A stretch of DNA of 64,000 nt from Isoetes taiwanensis (lineage: Eukaryota; Streptophyta; Lycopodiopsida; Isoetales; Isoetaceae). Location: positions 25,726,863 to 25,790,862 of the forward strand of contig JAJEKV010000005.1 of assembly GCA_021234155.1 (NCBI GenBank). Direction: 5' to 3'. Position numbers and translations under genes: made by a program. Below the pieces are notes generated by a model. It was not told the origin of the DNA. It searched no databases and saw only the letters and a program-made list of their open reading frames with translations. Of the stretch, positions 11,930 through 24,779 are shown in pieces; the first letter of the stretch is position 1, and every line of letters starts with the position of its first letter.

Positions 11930-13960
11930 ACTTGCATCAAATTGACCCATGTCATCACTTGAGAATGGCCAAGATCAACATACACATCATCACCATTGCC
12001 ATGTCACAACACACATGTCCTGCTGTTGAAAATCCTATTTTCTTAGGATTCTTCAAAACAAGTTGTTTACCCAGATCATTAAGAGACATGTTGTCTTGCC
12101 CTTCATCACCAACACTTCCACATCATCATCCACTTGTCGCATTCATCCCTCACTTCATTATGTTTTGACTAAAAAAAATACCTCATTACCTCTCTTTGCC
12201 ATATATCATCATCTTTTTGCCAACTCACCTTGCCTATTTGCCACCTCACCATTTTCATGCCCATTTTTGAGCCAAGCGTTGAAAATCTAGTTTTGCAAAA
12301 GATTCCACCATTAATATAAAGCATCAAAAGATCCTTTTTGCAAAAGATTTTTTCAAAAAAAGGTTCGTTTGGGCCTTTATTTTTGGGTTTCTAGGGAGCG
12401 TGCCTAATTCCTTGAGCCAAAAGTTTTTCCTATCTTCCCTCGAAATTCCCTAAGTCCGATCAATCACCCTGCATGCATTAATTTTTTAGAGATAGGTGAT
12501 GAGGCCAGAATCAGAGTGGGCATATGCGTGGAGCTTGATAATAATGATAGTGATGCGTCTTTATAAACCCATGCTCACTTTCTTAAAATTCTGTGGGACA
12601 TATCGAGCTTTTCTACCAGAAGCAAGTACTCACATTATGCCAAGATCGAAATTTGACTGAACCAACCCTCAATCCTTGATTAAACATCCCTCCAGACAAC
12701 TCATTACAAGAACTCCATTTATTAAACAAAAGAAGACAAGAATAGAAACAAGTTTGCCAAGATGGACTGACGAGGGGGATTTTTAAAGGAAAATTACTCA
12801 GGAGTTTTTGAGGAGGACTTTGGAAGTAGAAAGTTTGATGTGAGACCCTTGGAAGAAGATAGGTTTGATGATTCAAGCTTGAATTTGCTTTCCAAGCATG
12901 ATTATTCATGAATTATTGATAATTTACGATGTTTTCGTTGGATTACATCTGATTTGGAGTTTGACTCTTGCAGTACCCAAGACATTGAGCTTGGGATTAC
13001 GTTTTGATTATTGTGTGAATCTTGGACTGAATGAAATTGACCCTTGGAAATACTTGTGAAATGATTTTACTATGGCATTGAGAGACATGACAATGAATTT
13101 TTGTACTTAAACGCGCATTGTTGATCCGTGTGCATAGGCAAGCATAAGATAGGTGTGAAATATTAATAATAGCAAGTGTGCAGCCATTCCATAGAAAGTC
13201 CGACACTGCACAGTGTAAAGCAAAAATTTGCATATTCTGTAGCATAAGATGACACTTTTCATTTATTGACTTGCATCCTCTACTTGCAGGCATAGATGAA
13301 TTGATTCAAAAAGACAAAAGCGAGAGTCCATAAAGTGAATTCGCCAGGAGCTTAGCTTCATTTCTCGGTCGTAATGATCTGTCGAACTAATACCAAAATT
13401 TCAGCATATTGCTTAATTATTCATGGCAAGGCATGACCATTGTAGGCATATTAGGAAGAGATCAAGCACCAAATCACAAAAGACCTATCTTTTTTGGGTC
13501 TGAGAGAATTCACTCTCTGCGAGGGATGTGACCAATATTTGACTGGCAAGGAATGCATGTTAAGTGATTTGCAGCGATTAAAAGCCATCGGCTTTTCCGC
13601 AGCATTTCTTAAAATGGTGAGTAGCTTTGGCAAAGAAATCATAAGCAGATCCTTTTCTTGTTTGCATGTGGCATCATTTTTTTTGCAAGGAGTCTTTTTA
13701 AACAGGAAAGTGATTTGAAATTTGTTATTGGAGAAAAAACTCTCTACTTGGAATTTTCTCCCACACCTGAGTGGTTGCATAAGCTGCTGGGGAGGGTTCC
13801 TAAACCACAGAGGTTGAGAAGGTTTTGCACAGAACACCTTCAACATTTTGGAGGTCCTCAGAGATCATTCTTGGGTGAACTCATGGCTCCCGAAGAAGAA
13901 ACAATGAAGTTGTCGAGCATCAGGCTTCAGAAAAATCATGAAGCATCTATTGCGATGGGA
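11930..13960 (+). repeat. Gypsy-1 5' LTR-like repeat (LTR A)
   Basis: This block is collinear with 21,160-23,160. Shared stretches in order include a CATCATCATCCAC..GTCGC block, the GCAAAAGATT boxes, AATTATTGA, a GCCCAAGAC and GCTTGGGATTAC block, a CTCTGC-CGAGGGAT block, and GGTTCCTAAACC followed by GAACACCTTCAA and CATTTTGGAGGT. Identity is clearly reduced, so the element is old. The exact ends (TG...CA) and target-site duplication could not be fixed. Calling it an LTR is inference from the paired collinear blocks flanking a gypsy pol region. Confidence 0.6.
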
Positions 13961-14159
13961 ATGCATAGAGAAAAATTGTATTCCGTTAGCACAGCAAGGA
14001 GCCTGCGACGCTGAGTACTTTTGTGATATGCAGTGGCACTAATTTGAATTTCTTGGGTCAGAATCACCAGTAGGGAGATGAAGGAAGAAATAGCAGGGAA
14101 CTAAGACTTCATAGAAGGTGAGTGTAAAATTTGTGCAGCCATTGAATTCGAGGGGAGGT

Positions 14160-14475
14160 TAAGAATGGAGTCTACAGTCATCTCGGCGGAAGGAATCTTC
14201 TAGATAGACAGCGGTAATTCCCACAACTTTGCCTCTCAAGGAAACTGCTCTCATGAGGAATAAGATCTTGAAGCCCGGGCGGTCGGCATGGCAGCTAGCC
14301 ACACACAAAGGGAGAGAATTGGTTTTGACATAGAACAGTGGAAGCAAGTGGCCCACAGAGTGATGGACATGGGGAAATATGACCTCATAGTAGGAATGAT
14401 GGAATTCTCGAGGCCGACAAGCTATGATAGATTGCTGACCCTTAGCGAAATCTCTATGATGGTAGGACGACAATG
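14160..14475 (+). pseudogene. Gypsy-1 aspartic protease region
   Basis: The active-site signature appears as I-D-S-G at 14,204-14,215, followed by N-S-H-N-F, matching the L-I-D-S-G-A-(S/T)-H-N-F pattern of gypsy proteases; a stop lies just before it. Downstream YDLIVGM at 14,378-14,398 corresponds to the conserved YD-(V/I)-(I/L)-LGM motif closing the protease and leading to RT. In retrotransposons this enzyme cuts the Gag-Pol polyprotein. It begins almost directly after LTR A, leaving no space for a normal gag. Confidence 0.65.
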
Positions 14476-14639
14476 ATACATAGTAAAAGGTAAGAAGATG
14501 ATAATTTCAACTATGCAATGCATCTCTATATGGCAGTTGAGGAAAAGCATAATAAGAAATAGAATTGGATTACATCTTGAAGTTAGGCTGATGAACCCAA
14601 GTCAAGCAAGGGAAGTGAGCCAAGTAAAAAAGCGATTTG

Positions 14640-15290
14640 CCTAAGCCAATAACAAGGCTCATAAAGGAGTTTCATGATGTATTCGCGGATGAAATCAGGT
14701 CGGCTCCACCTTATAGAGGTGTAGAGTGTGAAATCACACTAGCTCAGAATGCCTAAAGCTACCCACGACCAAAGGCACCCTATAGGATGGCTTACCATTT
14801 TGAGAGTAGAGCTTAAGAAGCGATTACAAGAAACTGAGTGGGCACCAGTTCATAAGGCAAGCATGTCTCCCTTTGGAGCACCCATCCTTTTGTTGCAGAA
14901 GAAGAAGGCGGAAGTTTAAGGATGTGCATTGACTATCGTCGACTTAATAAGCAAGCGATAAAGAACAAATATGTCCTTTCTGCCAAGAGCGGATGACGAT
15001 GGACCAACTCTAGGGGCAAAGCCTTCTCCAAAGTGATTGACCTAAGGTGGGGCTATCATCGGGCCAAGGATCAAGAAAGAAGACGCATTCACAAAAGCTG
15101 CTTCGGATGCATTGGTATGGGCACTATATGAGTTCCAGTGGCGACTTTTCGGCTTATGTTGCCCGGCAACATTCATGTAAGCTTGATGAATGATATCTTG
15201 AGAGAATTCTTGGATAGATTTGTCGCCGATATTTTTGATGACATCTAGTCTATAAGACCATAGGAAACATTATCCAACACGAGAAGGGTT
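14640..15290 (+). pseudogene. Gypsy-1 reverse transcriptase
   Basis: The N-terminal gypsy motif RLIKEFHDVFADEI starts at 14,655. The block RMCIDYRRLNKQ at 14,919-14,954 is the classic 'RMCVDYRALNKxTIKNxYP' motif. The catalytic aspartate pair survives as I-F-D-D around 15,231-15,242, where the family has Y-x-D-D. Several frameshifts and stops separate these blocks. The domain would copy RNA to cDNA in cytoplasmic particles; this copy cannot make a full protein. Confidence 0.8.
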
Positions 15291-15739
15291 TGGAGAAAGC
15301 TAAAAGGCGGTTTTTGGGAAGCTAAAGGAAGCGGCATCCATTATACCCGACAAGCTTTTCCAGAAGTACCATACGCCTTGGTCGGTGGAGTACTTAGGAC
15401 ATATGGTGGTGTCGTGAAAGGGATCTCCACCGGTCGGCAAAAGGTGAAGCCATAGTGGATTGAAGCACCTAGGAATGTAAGAATGAAAAACTTCCTCAGA
15501 AACGTGAGAGTGTGTCGGAAGTTAGTAAGGACTTACAGCGAGGTGGAAGCGTCTACTCGCCGGACGCAAGATAAGAAAGGTGAAGGATTGGACAAGCATT
15601 GAAGCAAGAATTGGCCAGCCTCGGCGAAAAACTCAAAGAGAGGCACTAACCACCACATGGGATCCCTCATCCTCTTAGGATCGAACAAAGGATAAGCTTG
15701 TGGCAGCAGATGATAGCAACTTAGCGGGGAGCATCACGA

Positions 15740-16060
15740 CTCAAGAAGATGAGTGTTGATCTTGAACAGCTGCGAACTCCAGAGCTTTGGCCATTGGCGG
15801 GGCCTTAAGAATCTGGAGACACTACTTGTTGGAAAGAAGGACCAATTTGAATCACAGTCATCAAAGTCTCGGTGCATCTTCCGCGCCAATCCTCGTCTAA
15901 GACAAAGGGTGGATTGAGTTTCTCGAAGAATGCGACTTCAAAATAGTCTGAAACTGGCAAATTTGAATGTAGTCGCGGATGCCTCTCGGGGAGGCCATTT
16001 GGGGCAAAGACCCATTCGCCACATCGGCTCTCAAAGTGAGCCTTGAAGTTGAAGAGACAT
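15740..16060 (+). pseudogene. Gypsy-1 RNase H remnant
   Basis: HYLLERRTN followed by a HQSL motif begins at 15,820 and matches the gypsy RNase H signature H-Y-L-L-G-x-x-F-x-x-x-T-D-H-x-S-L. Beyond it, W-I-E-F-L-E-E-C-D-F-K-I-V (from about 15,910) matches the W-x-x-x-L-x-x-Y-D-F-x-I segment that normally precedes V-A-D-A-L-S-R. Catalytic residues cannot all be traced because the frame is broken. Confidence 0.65.
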
Positions 16061-16099
16061 TACCATCCGGGCGGACTTTTAAGAAAGGTATGAGCAAGC

Positions 16100-19000
16100 C
16101 TCTCTAAGAGGCAAACGGTCAAGAAGGGAGACCTTCAAGCATTATAAGTTGGGGATTTGGGGAATCTCCATGATACACCTGCATGATCCCATATGAGCAT
16201 CGAGGAGTTCGCAAGGCCTATTTTCAAAGATCGAAGTTATTATTTGGCGGTTATGAAGAAACAAATAGCCAAATATATTGAAGTGTCATTTATGTAAGCC
16301 GGACCCATGAAACCTTCGAATTCCAGGAGCGATAGAGCGTACGTCGCCGAATGCAAAATAAGTCATAGCGGGGGTTTCCCCTAAAGGAATTTTCGCAAAT
16401 ATGCTATATTTAGAAGTTTTTAATTATTTTCATCACAGATATAGGTAGGTTGAATGTTATGTTTTCAAGAATTTGTAACCTTTCGGCCGGTGGCTTCTCA
16501 TGACCACGAGCTTTCGCCAATATTTCTGGCAGCCGTGCTTCGGGGTATTAGCACGAGATCTCTATCTTGAAGCTTTTCTGATTTTTCGTGCCCTCTTACG
16601 ATTGGCAGCGCGAAACCATTGCCGCGATTTACTCTCATTATCAAAAGAAATGCAGTGCAATTTCAAACATTTCTATCATTATCTTTGCCATTTGCTTTAG
16701 ATGCATTTTGCACTTTCTTGAGGCCAGTTTTCACCTCAGCGAAAAATAAAGATTATTATTTTCTAGAACATGCTTGTTTGATTGTGAAAATTGCTCGAGA
16801 ATAGAACTTTCAAATAATGATCGGTCTGAATCTATCTTTGATAGAATGACACGAAAAATAGCGAGTCCAGCATAAAGCAAAAGCAATATGATTGCTTTTC
16901 ATTGGGAAAATGATGTCCGCGAGCCATTAGCTTTGTAAGAATGTCTAATCAAATTGCGCCTCGCCTCACCGGGACATGTATCACATGTAGCAGTAGCCCA
17001 AATAAAACAATGGCAAACCATGATGTCAATTGATAAAAACATGTCTGCGTTCTTCTTTTTTTCACATTTTCTTCATTTCTTTCTTCTTTGAAGCCTTAGC
17101 TACCATAATACCACAGGCGAGCTTCTTAAGCATCATCAAGCTGGCCCGGTGAACCGCAAATGTGAAAAAGGCCTATACTTAGCGTTATATAGATGCTATA
17201 TAGATGTATGATTGCCAGTGAGCATAATTAGATTGTGAAGACAAGTTTGGATAGATATCGTTTCGCGGGGAGATTGGTGAACATGTATTGAAAAACTTAA
17301 AAATAACATATATAAGTTATTTGGGGAGAACTTTATCGGCACATCAACCACAAAGAATGCTTGTATGATGATTTTTGATGAAGATGAACATGGGACAACC
17401 GGAGGCTTTGAATTAGCATCAGCATCAAATTACTCCAATTCAGTGACTTGATGTAACCGGCGAAGCATTTGGTCCTTGTGCATGCTCACAACCATATTAA
17501 GTAATCTTGGCTGACTAGCAAGGGCAATAAGATCTACCGAAAACCCAAAGGCGCCATCTTCGCAAATCGGTGCGTATTGTAAAATTATTACAGAGTGTAT
17601 AGGTCAAAGTATTTTACAATGGAACTTCGTGAGATGAAATAATGCACGAATCATTAGGTTTGTAAATGTCGGCGGATGCTTGCCCAGTAAATGTGCCATA
17701 TGCAGCAAAATTCATTGAGAAAAAGAACTGGTTCATACACGGTTCAAATCAAACTTGGTTATTCGCTCATAAATAAGTATGGAATTTATAATAGATGCGG
17801 TTACGCATAGTTGCTCGTTACCATAGATGGATAGCTTCATCCGATTGCTCTCTACCAATACTCGTTCCGGTTCAAATTTGTTTCTCTCAAGCGTTTTCCA
17901 TTTCAATATTTCCAGCCCGATGATTTAGATCAGAATTTGTTTGCTTTCTTACGAACTTTGATTCCATCTCGGATAAATATATATTTAGTCAACACAGATT
18001 TTCCTCTTTGCTTAACTCAAGTTCTTGGCATATGTTTTGAAGATTTACACTTGATTAACATTGGAAATTCTCGGATAACGTTGGAATATAAATCACGATG
18101 CTCTAAAATTTGGACTTTCTTTAAATCCTCTTCTTTGGAGGATTTTTGTGCCTAAATAATGCGCTCTTCTTGAATTTTAATGCCACACTTCATTTAAGCT
18201 CTTGTATTTTCATTTTTCCTTATATTGCTCTTGTATTTTCATTTTCACTGTTTCTTTCTAGAAATATATGCATGGTATTGAACACGATTTACCACGAGGA
18301 CGAAAGAGTTTGCACAGTTTGCAATAATGAAGCATGATATTTAGTTTGGATGATATTATATGAGCTAGTAATGTTATTTTTCTGATTTGCTACTACACAT
18401 AGATATTCTTTTTGTCATTAAACTTGCATCTTGTGCATCTGAAGCTTGAAAGCCAAGGAGTTTGGCTCAATTACAAGGCTATGGGTTTGGCTAAGCAATA
18501 GTCAGTTCGGTAGTCACATGCGAATATTTCCAAGCTTCTTTGCTTTATGTCAAACCATGATTCTTGGATCGGTAGAAGATGAAAGGATATTAGGTATCAT
18601 GGGGTACTTGAAGAGCAAAGTCTTAGCCGAGGCTATAAGAACTTAGACCTATGTACAAGGCATTATGCTTACAACTACGGTTAAATTTTCCTTATGTGAG
18701 GGCATTGGCTTTATGGGCTTCAACTGAGTAGAAGGAACATGGTGAAGCAAAGAATGCCACAGTTGACACCAAATGAATCATCACGGGTGGCTTACCTGGG
18801 TTGACCTAAAAATGGATCATCCCCGGATGCGGAGCTTTGAGTTAAGCTAATCAGGTATGATATTTCTTAATATTAGCCCAGAGTTTGATTTTTATCAATT
18901 GCATTAATCAAGAGATATTAGCTAATTTCGTTATATAGGTATGAGCGATTAATTGTCGACCATGTGCTGAAAACAATCACATATTCCTAATAGAAAAATG

Positions 19001-19965
19001 TTTCTCTTCTAATCTTGAGGAAGAGAATGGAAGCCAGGAGAACCCGGGATGGCGAGTAGCACTTTTTGAGTGAAGAGATTGAGGAGGAGAAAAATCTCTG
19101 CTTCGAACTTGTTACTAATAGATGTAATGGAAAATGAATATTGGGATGGAGCTGCACTATAACTTAAGCGTTTGGTAATGTGATGTACAATTTCCCTTTT
19201 ATATATGAACACGTCTTCTGTTTCACCTTTCATAAAGTCTCTTCTAAATTGTGTAGTTTTTTTTTCCCTTTAAGAGATCACGAGGATCACCTCCTCTTTC
19301 AAAAATTGCAGGAGGTTTCTATGTTTGTCAAAGAATCCATTTTGCTTAACAAAGGAGTGCTTTCGCGAAATTAGAGAACAAGATCGGCTGTCGGTGTTTA
19401 AAAAATATTACCTACAAGAAGATTCAAAGTTACAGCAGTTCTATGGCCAGTTCAAATGGTTCTACAATGGTTCATGTTCAATGTGAAGTTCATTATTATT
19501 CTTTATTACTAAGGGTTGCGGATTCACTTGCAATCACGAGTGGATCGTTCAACACATAGTCAATTCTAAAACACATAGTCAACATGGTGAGTTCAATTGA
19601 AATGCTTGAGCAATTGTGATGCAAATGGAATAAGATGCTATAATTAGGGTTCTTGGAGTTACTTGCAAGTAAAGTCACATTATCTTCCAGCGTATAGTCA
19701 ACATAAAGGATTCAATTGAGTGTGAGGGTTCAATATAAATTAGCATGACATTGTTAACTTCTTCTTTAAGATGTGCGGTTAATTGGACCTTTGTAATATT
19801 CTATATAATTCAATGCCCAGCGTAAATGATTACATCAAATACTATGGCCTAACTTTCATATATGAAGATTAGCCACCTTAGCTAACATCTGAATCCTGAG
19901 ATTAGCCAAGTATCTCTGAAACTTACCCTTTATTAAACCCTTAAAAGGAAACCCTGGTCATAAGT
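16100..19965. other. Unexplained 3.9 kb between RNase H and integrase of Gypsy-1
   Basis: In an intact gypsy element RNase H and integrase are a few hundred bases apart. Here AT-rich DNA fills 3.9 kb and I find no motif of any transposon or gene family in it. Short frames (for example 17,937-18,155 and 18,446-18,646) look like chance. It is most likely a decayed nested insertion whose ends I could not find. Confidence 0.4.
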
Positions 19966-20425
19966 ATGGATTTCATTATGGGACTCCCAAGAACATAAGA
20001 GGCAAAAGATGCATTGATGGTGATTGTGGATAAGTTATCCAAGATGGCACACTTTGTGCCTTGTAGAATACAGACATAGCCGCTAGATCTTTGCCGTGTT
20101 ATTCACCAAGGAAATTTTTTAGACTCCTTGCTTTTCGTGAAATAATCTCGGATAGAGACTCCAAAATTTATGAGTGCATTAAGGATTTGTTTAGCACCAT
20201 TCGGACCAAGCTCTCTCTCCACGAGCGGTTTATCATCCTCGAGGCCGGATGAATTGAACCGAGCAGCACCAATAGAATCATTGAAGATATGCTAAGGAAT
20301 TATGTTTGGAATAAGCGATCTAAGTGGGATGATTTCATCCACTTAGTGGAGTGCAGCCTACTTATTTCCTTGAGATAAATCGCTTGGTGTCTCCTTTCAT
20401 GATTAATTATGGAGTATGCGATTAG
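19966..20425 (+). pseudogene. Gypsy-1 integrase core
   Basis: The core opens with MDFIMGLP at 19,966 and continues, after one in-frame TAA, into VDKLSKMAHFVPC, the standard plant gypsy integrase motif. IISDRDSK at 20,142-20,165 carries the second catalytic aspartate of the DD(35)E triad. IIEDMLRNYV near 20,276-20,305 matches the I-E-D-M-L-R-x-Y-V segment after the catalytic glutamate. The region needs one or two frame changes. Its role in a live element is inserting cDNA into host DNA. Confidence 0.8.
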
Positions 20426-20599
20426 CCGACCCGCACGATACATGGCACAACCAGTGTCAAAGGTAGAAGTCTCGGCAAATGTTGCTCGGATATCACGGCA
20501 ATTTGGTTGAAGAGATAAGGATATCTTTTAGCGGCAAAGTGGCCAAAAGAGTGTGGTAGAAACCTTGAGCCTTGGGGACCGTAAAAAATTCAAGGCTGG

Positions 20600-20940
20600 C
20601 GGCAGTGTGGCTGAAGATTAAGGGTAGGCGAGGCCAAGCATAGGAGCTGCTCCCTTTAAGATTTTGGAGTGGTGGGCGCCCTAGGCCTCTATTCGTCCAC
20701 GCACACCTCGAAGTCATAAAAGGTCTTCCATGTGAGCCTCTTAAAAGGCACAATCCATAGATGAGGTTTTGGAAACTCCAACCTTGTTGAAGTAGCGGAG
20801 AACAATTGAAATTGTCTTTGAATTGATTCTTGATAAGGCATTCAAGGAAGATCAGAAGGTCTTTCGGTTCCTCTAATATTTGGTCAAGTGGAAGCACTTG
20901 CGTGGAAGAAGCAACATGAATTATTGAAACAAGATCCTAG
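20600..20940 (+). pseudogene. Gypsy-1 integrase C-terminal and chromodomain-like tail
   Basis: After the integrase core, VFHVSLLK (near 20,725) matches the conserved H-P-V-F-H-V-S-x-L-K block of chromoviruses. LVKWKHL at 20,880-20,900 followed by a short acidic/AT stretch matches the chromodomain Y-L-V-K-W-K-x-L-P-x-x-x-A-T-W-E. That domain steers insertion to marked chromatin in live elements. Frameshifts lie between the blocks. Assignment to the chromovirus clade rests on these two short matches. Confidence 0.55.
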
Positions 20941-21159
20941 AAACGTACAGAGCTTCATGGGGAGTTAGATGGTAGGAGTCATCACCACGAGCTCGTCGGC
21001 GCCGACTTACCGAGGTGCTTAGCTATAAGTGTATTTCTTAGTTGGCTTGAGTTGGCATATGCATCCTAGCGGTAGAGTGCATGTGCGAGGGTCTTGGAAA
21101 TTGTGGCCGATGATGAGATCGCTTAAAGGCATTCTAGGCCAACCACGCGCAATGGTCAT

Positions 21160-23160
21160 GCATTGTACTAAATTGACCCATAACAACACCTCTCCTAAGA
21201 GGCCAAGTCACCATACATGTCACCCTTTCTTGCCATGTCATATCGTACGTGGCACTACATTGAAAACTCTAACTTTTGCAAAGTCAGCCAAATTACATGT
21301 TGAACCTGAAAGTGACACATTATCATGCCACATCATCATCAAACACCTCTCGTCATCATCCACATGTCGCCCGCATCATATCCACCTCCTCCAAAGTTTG
21401 ACTAGAAAAAATATTCTAAGCCGGGTTGTTTGACCGTCACCATCTGCTTGTGCCATGTACACCCTTTAGCGCGACTAGTCATCATGCCACCATTGCCATG
21501 CGCCCTCCATGCATTTTAAAGCCAAAATTTGAATGTGCTCATTGCAAAAGATTCAGCATATTCTAGGGGCATATTAAAGATTCTCCTTGCAAAAAGAAAA
21601 TCGAAAAATCGTTCATGCTGGCCTTCAAATTGAGTTTCTTAGGAATCGAGCCTTAGACCATGGTGCAAAAATTTTCATCACCTCCCTATTTTCTGACCAA
21701 TCACCCCAGCCCGTGGTACATCAGGAAGTGTGGGGCCCGATAAAGATGCAGAGGCCGTGGACGCCTTGCGTTGCTTATTGAATATAATGTTTTTTAGCCT
21801 CATATCGTCGGCTGTGGGATATTTCATCAAGAGCGCCAGAACCCCAAAATTCGAGAATGCCAAGATCCAGATGCGATTAGTTGAGAAACAACCATGCAAT
21901 CATGATCTAAGCTATGAACAACCTTGTACAATATCAAGAATCATCGGAGAAGCAAAGAGCCAGAGAATCAAAGTGAGGTAGCCAAAGAGCGCCGAACAAG
22001 GGAATTTTAAAGGAGTTGTGCTCGAGGAGAAAGTGGGGGCTTGAGGTGAAAAAGAGATTGATTACCTTGAAGGACCGGCTTTGCATTCTTTGGAGCTTGA
22101 TTCGCTTCCACATTTGATTCTTAGCTTGAATTATTGACAAATTCGTACAAATTCCTTGGTAATACCTATTTGATCATGTGCCCAAGACTTCGGCGGGAAG
22201 CTTGGGATTACTATTGTTTGCCTATGTGTACCTGATTCAAATGAAAATCCGAGCCTTGTTATCAAATTATGAGTGTTCTATATCGATCTAGTGACAGAAT
22301 TATTTTGCTTGCATCATTTCCCTGTTGCATTTCACTCCGAAGGTCAAAGCACTTCTAGCTTTGCATTTAGGCATCTTGAATACAAGTGTTTCCTAGCCAT
22401 AATGTTTGTCTGAGCTTATACTTAGAGTTATTGAAGCATAAATCTACTCTCATCTCAATAGTACTCAACAAAAATTCTTAGAGTCATTAGATGGTCATGT
22501 TATGCATGGATATTGCATAAAAAGCAAAATGTGCATTCATTCTCACTAGCTAAAAACACATCTTCACTTCTGCTCATACTTTATCACAGTCAGCCTTTCG
22601 AAAATAAAAAAAGCCAAAAATTAGATCTTCACCTGCAAAAACCACCAAGGACCATTGAGTGCCGACATTTTAGGAATAGGCAAAAGCATCAGATCTCAAA
22701 AAGGAAGAGCGGTGTCGAGTTTTTAAAAATCTGGCTCTGCCGAGGGATATTGACCAAATTATTTGGGTTGGGCTTCTTTGATCCATCTACCCTTATCGAG
22801 CCTCTACGACTTTTGCCTAAGATACTCCGCAGGGATCTTACTTGGCAGTCATGGGAGCAAGAATCATCATCAAAATCTATTTGGTTTGTATTTGGCAAAC
22901 TTTCTTGTGAGACAAACTTTTCACCCTTCAGGGAATTCTAAGTTAGATAATTGTTGAAGCATTTTCTTTGGATCTTTCTCACTCCGAGTGGTTGGCTTAA
23001 GCAGCACGGAGGTTCCTAAACCGAGGTTGAAGGTTTTTGCCAGGGAACACCTTCAAACATTTTGGAGGTTCTCTGAGAGATCATTTTTAAGATTTGAACT
23101 CATGGCCCCGGAGGGAACTAGCAGAGATATCTGAGCATCTTTGAGAAGCACGGGAGAATC
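21160..23160 (+). repeat. Gypsy-1 3' LTR-like repeat (LTR B)
   Basis: Collinear with 11,930-13,960, block by block, with many small indels. It starts soon after the Gypsy-1 chromodomain tail and ends just before the gag-like region of Gypsy-2. It could therefore be the 3' LTR of the first element, the 5' LTR of the second, or shared by both. No third copy was seen after Gypsy-2. Confidence 0.6.
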
Positions 23161-23259
23161 ATGTTAAACCCAACTGGCAAACCTCTTGTGATATCTGGGA
23201 AAATTCAGATATGCCTTGTCATTATTTTAGTTGAATATGCCTATTCACATTTCCTACCT

Positions 23260-24330
23260 TTGATCAAGCATGAATGCTAACAATTTTCTAAAGACTTTTG
23301 AGGAGTATTACCAAGAGTATGGGCACAAAAAGGTTGTAAAGTTCTCACGAGTTTAAGGAGGAGGAGGAGAATGTTTCAAGAATGATGAGGTTAGAGCTTG
23401 AAAGCTTGAGTATGTTATAAGTTTAGAATTTAACTCTTGGGATGAATTGGTCAAGAAATTCTTGGCACATTTTGGTAAGTTTTGGATCCTAAGATTTGAT
23501 ATTTGAGTTCTGCAGGACTTTTAGCATTAAACACTTATGGTAAATTAATGTTCATCAATATGAAAGGTTTAATCTTTATCTTGTGTCAAGTGCGGATCAA
23601 CCAAGTTCTAACCACATCTTGTGGCATCTTTTATGTGAAGTTAAGTAGTAGACCAAAATGCAAATTGCTAAAGATTCAAAAGCGAGGGAAGGCTTGACAC
23701 CGATTGATGACTTTATCATCTCTGGCCTTCTAAGCTATAGAAATGTGGCGATTGTTTCCTATTATTTTTCCAACATTTTATAGAAACAAATTTAGTAGAA
23801 TTGGATGTTTTACCTGCTTGAGTGAAGTTTTTACTATAAAATGTCCATTAATTTGGCAATTACTATAATTGGGATGCAATATTATCAAAGATTTGGCTGA
23901 CTTTATGAAGTTCTTTAGCATCACATCTATTAAACCATCGAATCAGTTTAAAAATGAGTAAAATATAGCAACTTTACAAAATTTTGTAAAGAATCATCTG
24001 TTTGACAGCACAATACATAAGGCTTTCATAGACTCTTTGAAATTAGAGATATGATTTCCTACTTACCCGGATGACATGCACTCACCTCATGATCCTTTTT
24101 CAGTTATGAACAAGAATACATGGGACGGGGACCTGTGCGGTTTATGCTGCTCAAAAGGAAAAGAAAAAAAATGGAGGCTGAAGCTCCTGCCAGCGGATGT
24201 AAATTTGAGATCTGCAAAGTATGTCCGAGGCCTTAGTTGGGGTAACCAAGCAGCTTCAAGGCCCGAGAGAACTCAAAGAAGTTTGAAAAAGACTATCCAC
24301 CCGCAGCGTTCATTGTTTTAGAGATACTCC
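23260..24330 (+). pseudogene. Gypsy-2 gag-like region
   Basis: A plus-strand reading gives NFLKTFEEYYQEYG (about 23,280) and then SWDELVKKFLAHF (about 23,436-23,475). The latter matches the Gag segment 'tWdeLkkkFlxkFfp' of plant gypsy elements. Further pieces to 24,320 are lysine-rich and open but not clearly alignable, and sequence from about 23,480 to 23,700 looks unrelated. Gag would form the particle core. No zinc knuckle can be made out. Confidence 0.45.
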
Positions 24331-24779
24331 CTCCTTAAATTCTTGTTGGTATAGTCCTTGCCTGAAGTGTGTGTGGAAAAAAAGAGGGCATTTGGTAGGG
24401 TGCCACATGTGTGCTATTCTGCAAAGTTGTTGGCGGACCTTATGAAGATAGATGTAGTGTGAAAGAATATTTTGCTGGCTGAGGAGAAATCTAAGCCTAA
24501 TGAACCAAAATGCTATCACATTTGTGCGAGAAATTGAAGAGCGAGGAGGAGATTATGGTTGTGCATCTTAGAAGAATAAGCTAATGCAAAGAGAGCCGGT
24601 ATGTGATGAGGTGGATCTTTTGTGAAACACAAGGCCCGAGGCAAAATATGGTTGTACCTCCTCCACCTTTCGAAATATTTAAAAAGGAAAAAGATAGCGA
24701 GGACTACAGGTATTTGCTAAAGACTCTAAAATGCATTTGATTGCGCTCTACTCAAGATAGCTCCATCTTCACCACGGAA

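Larger units (their letters stand above)
11930..23160 (+). mobile_element. Gypsy-1: decayed Ty3/gypsy chromovirus-like element
   Basis: Two long repeats of about 2 kb enclose, in order on the plus strand, protease (14.16-14.40 kb), reverse transcriptase (14.64-15.28 kb), RNase H (15.74-16.06 kb), integrase (19.97-20.42 kb) and a chromodomain-like tail (20.6-20.93 kb). That PR-RT-RH-INT order defines Ty3/gypsy. Stops and frameshifts occur throughout, so it is inactive. Two things are odd: no gag can be seen between the left repeat and protease, and about 3.9 kb separates RNase H from integrase, where under 1 kb is usual. The second suggests a nested insertion or rearrangement. Confidence 0.7.

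Noticed and set aside
20493-20897. 134-codon minus-strand open frame
   Set aside because: It lies opposite the Gypsy-1 integrase tail and chromodomain-like block on the plus strand and shows no motif of its own.
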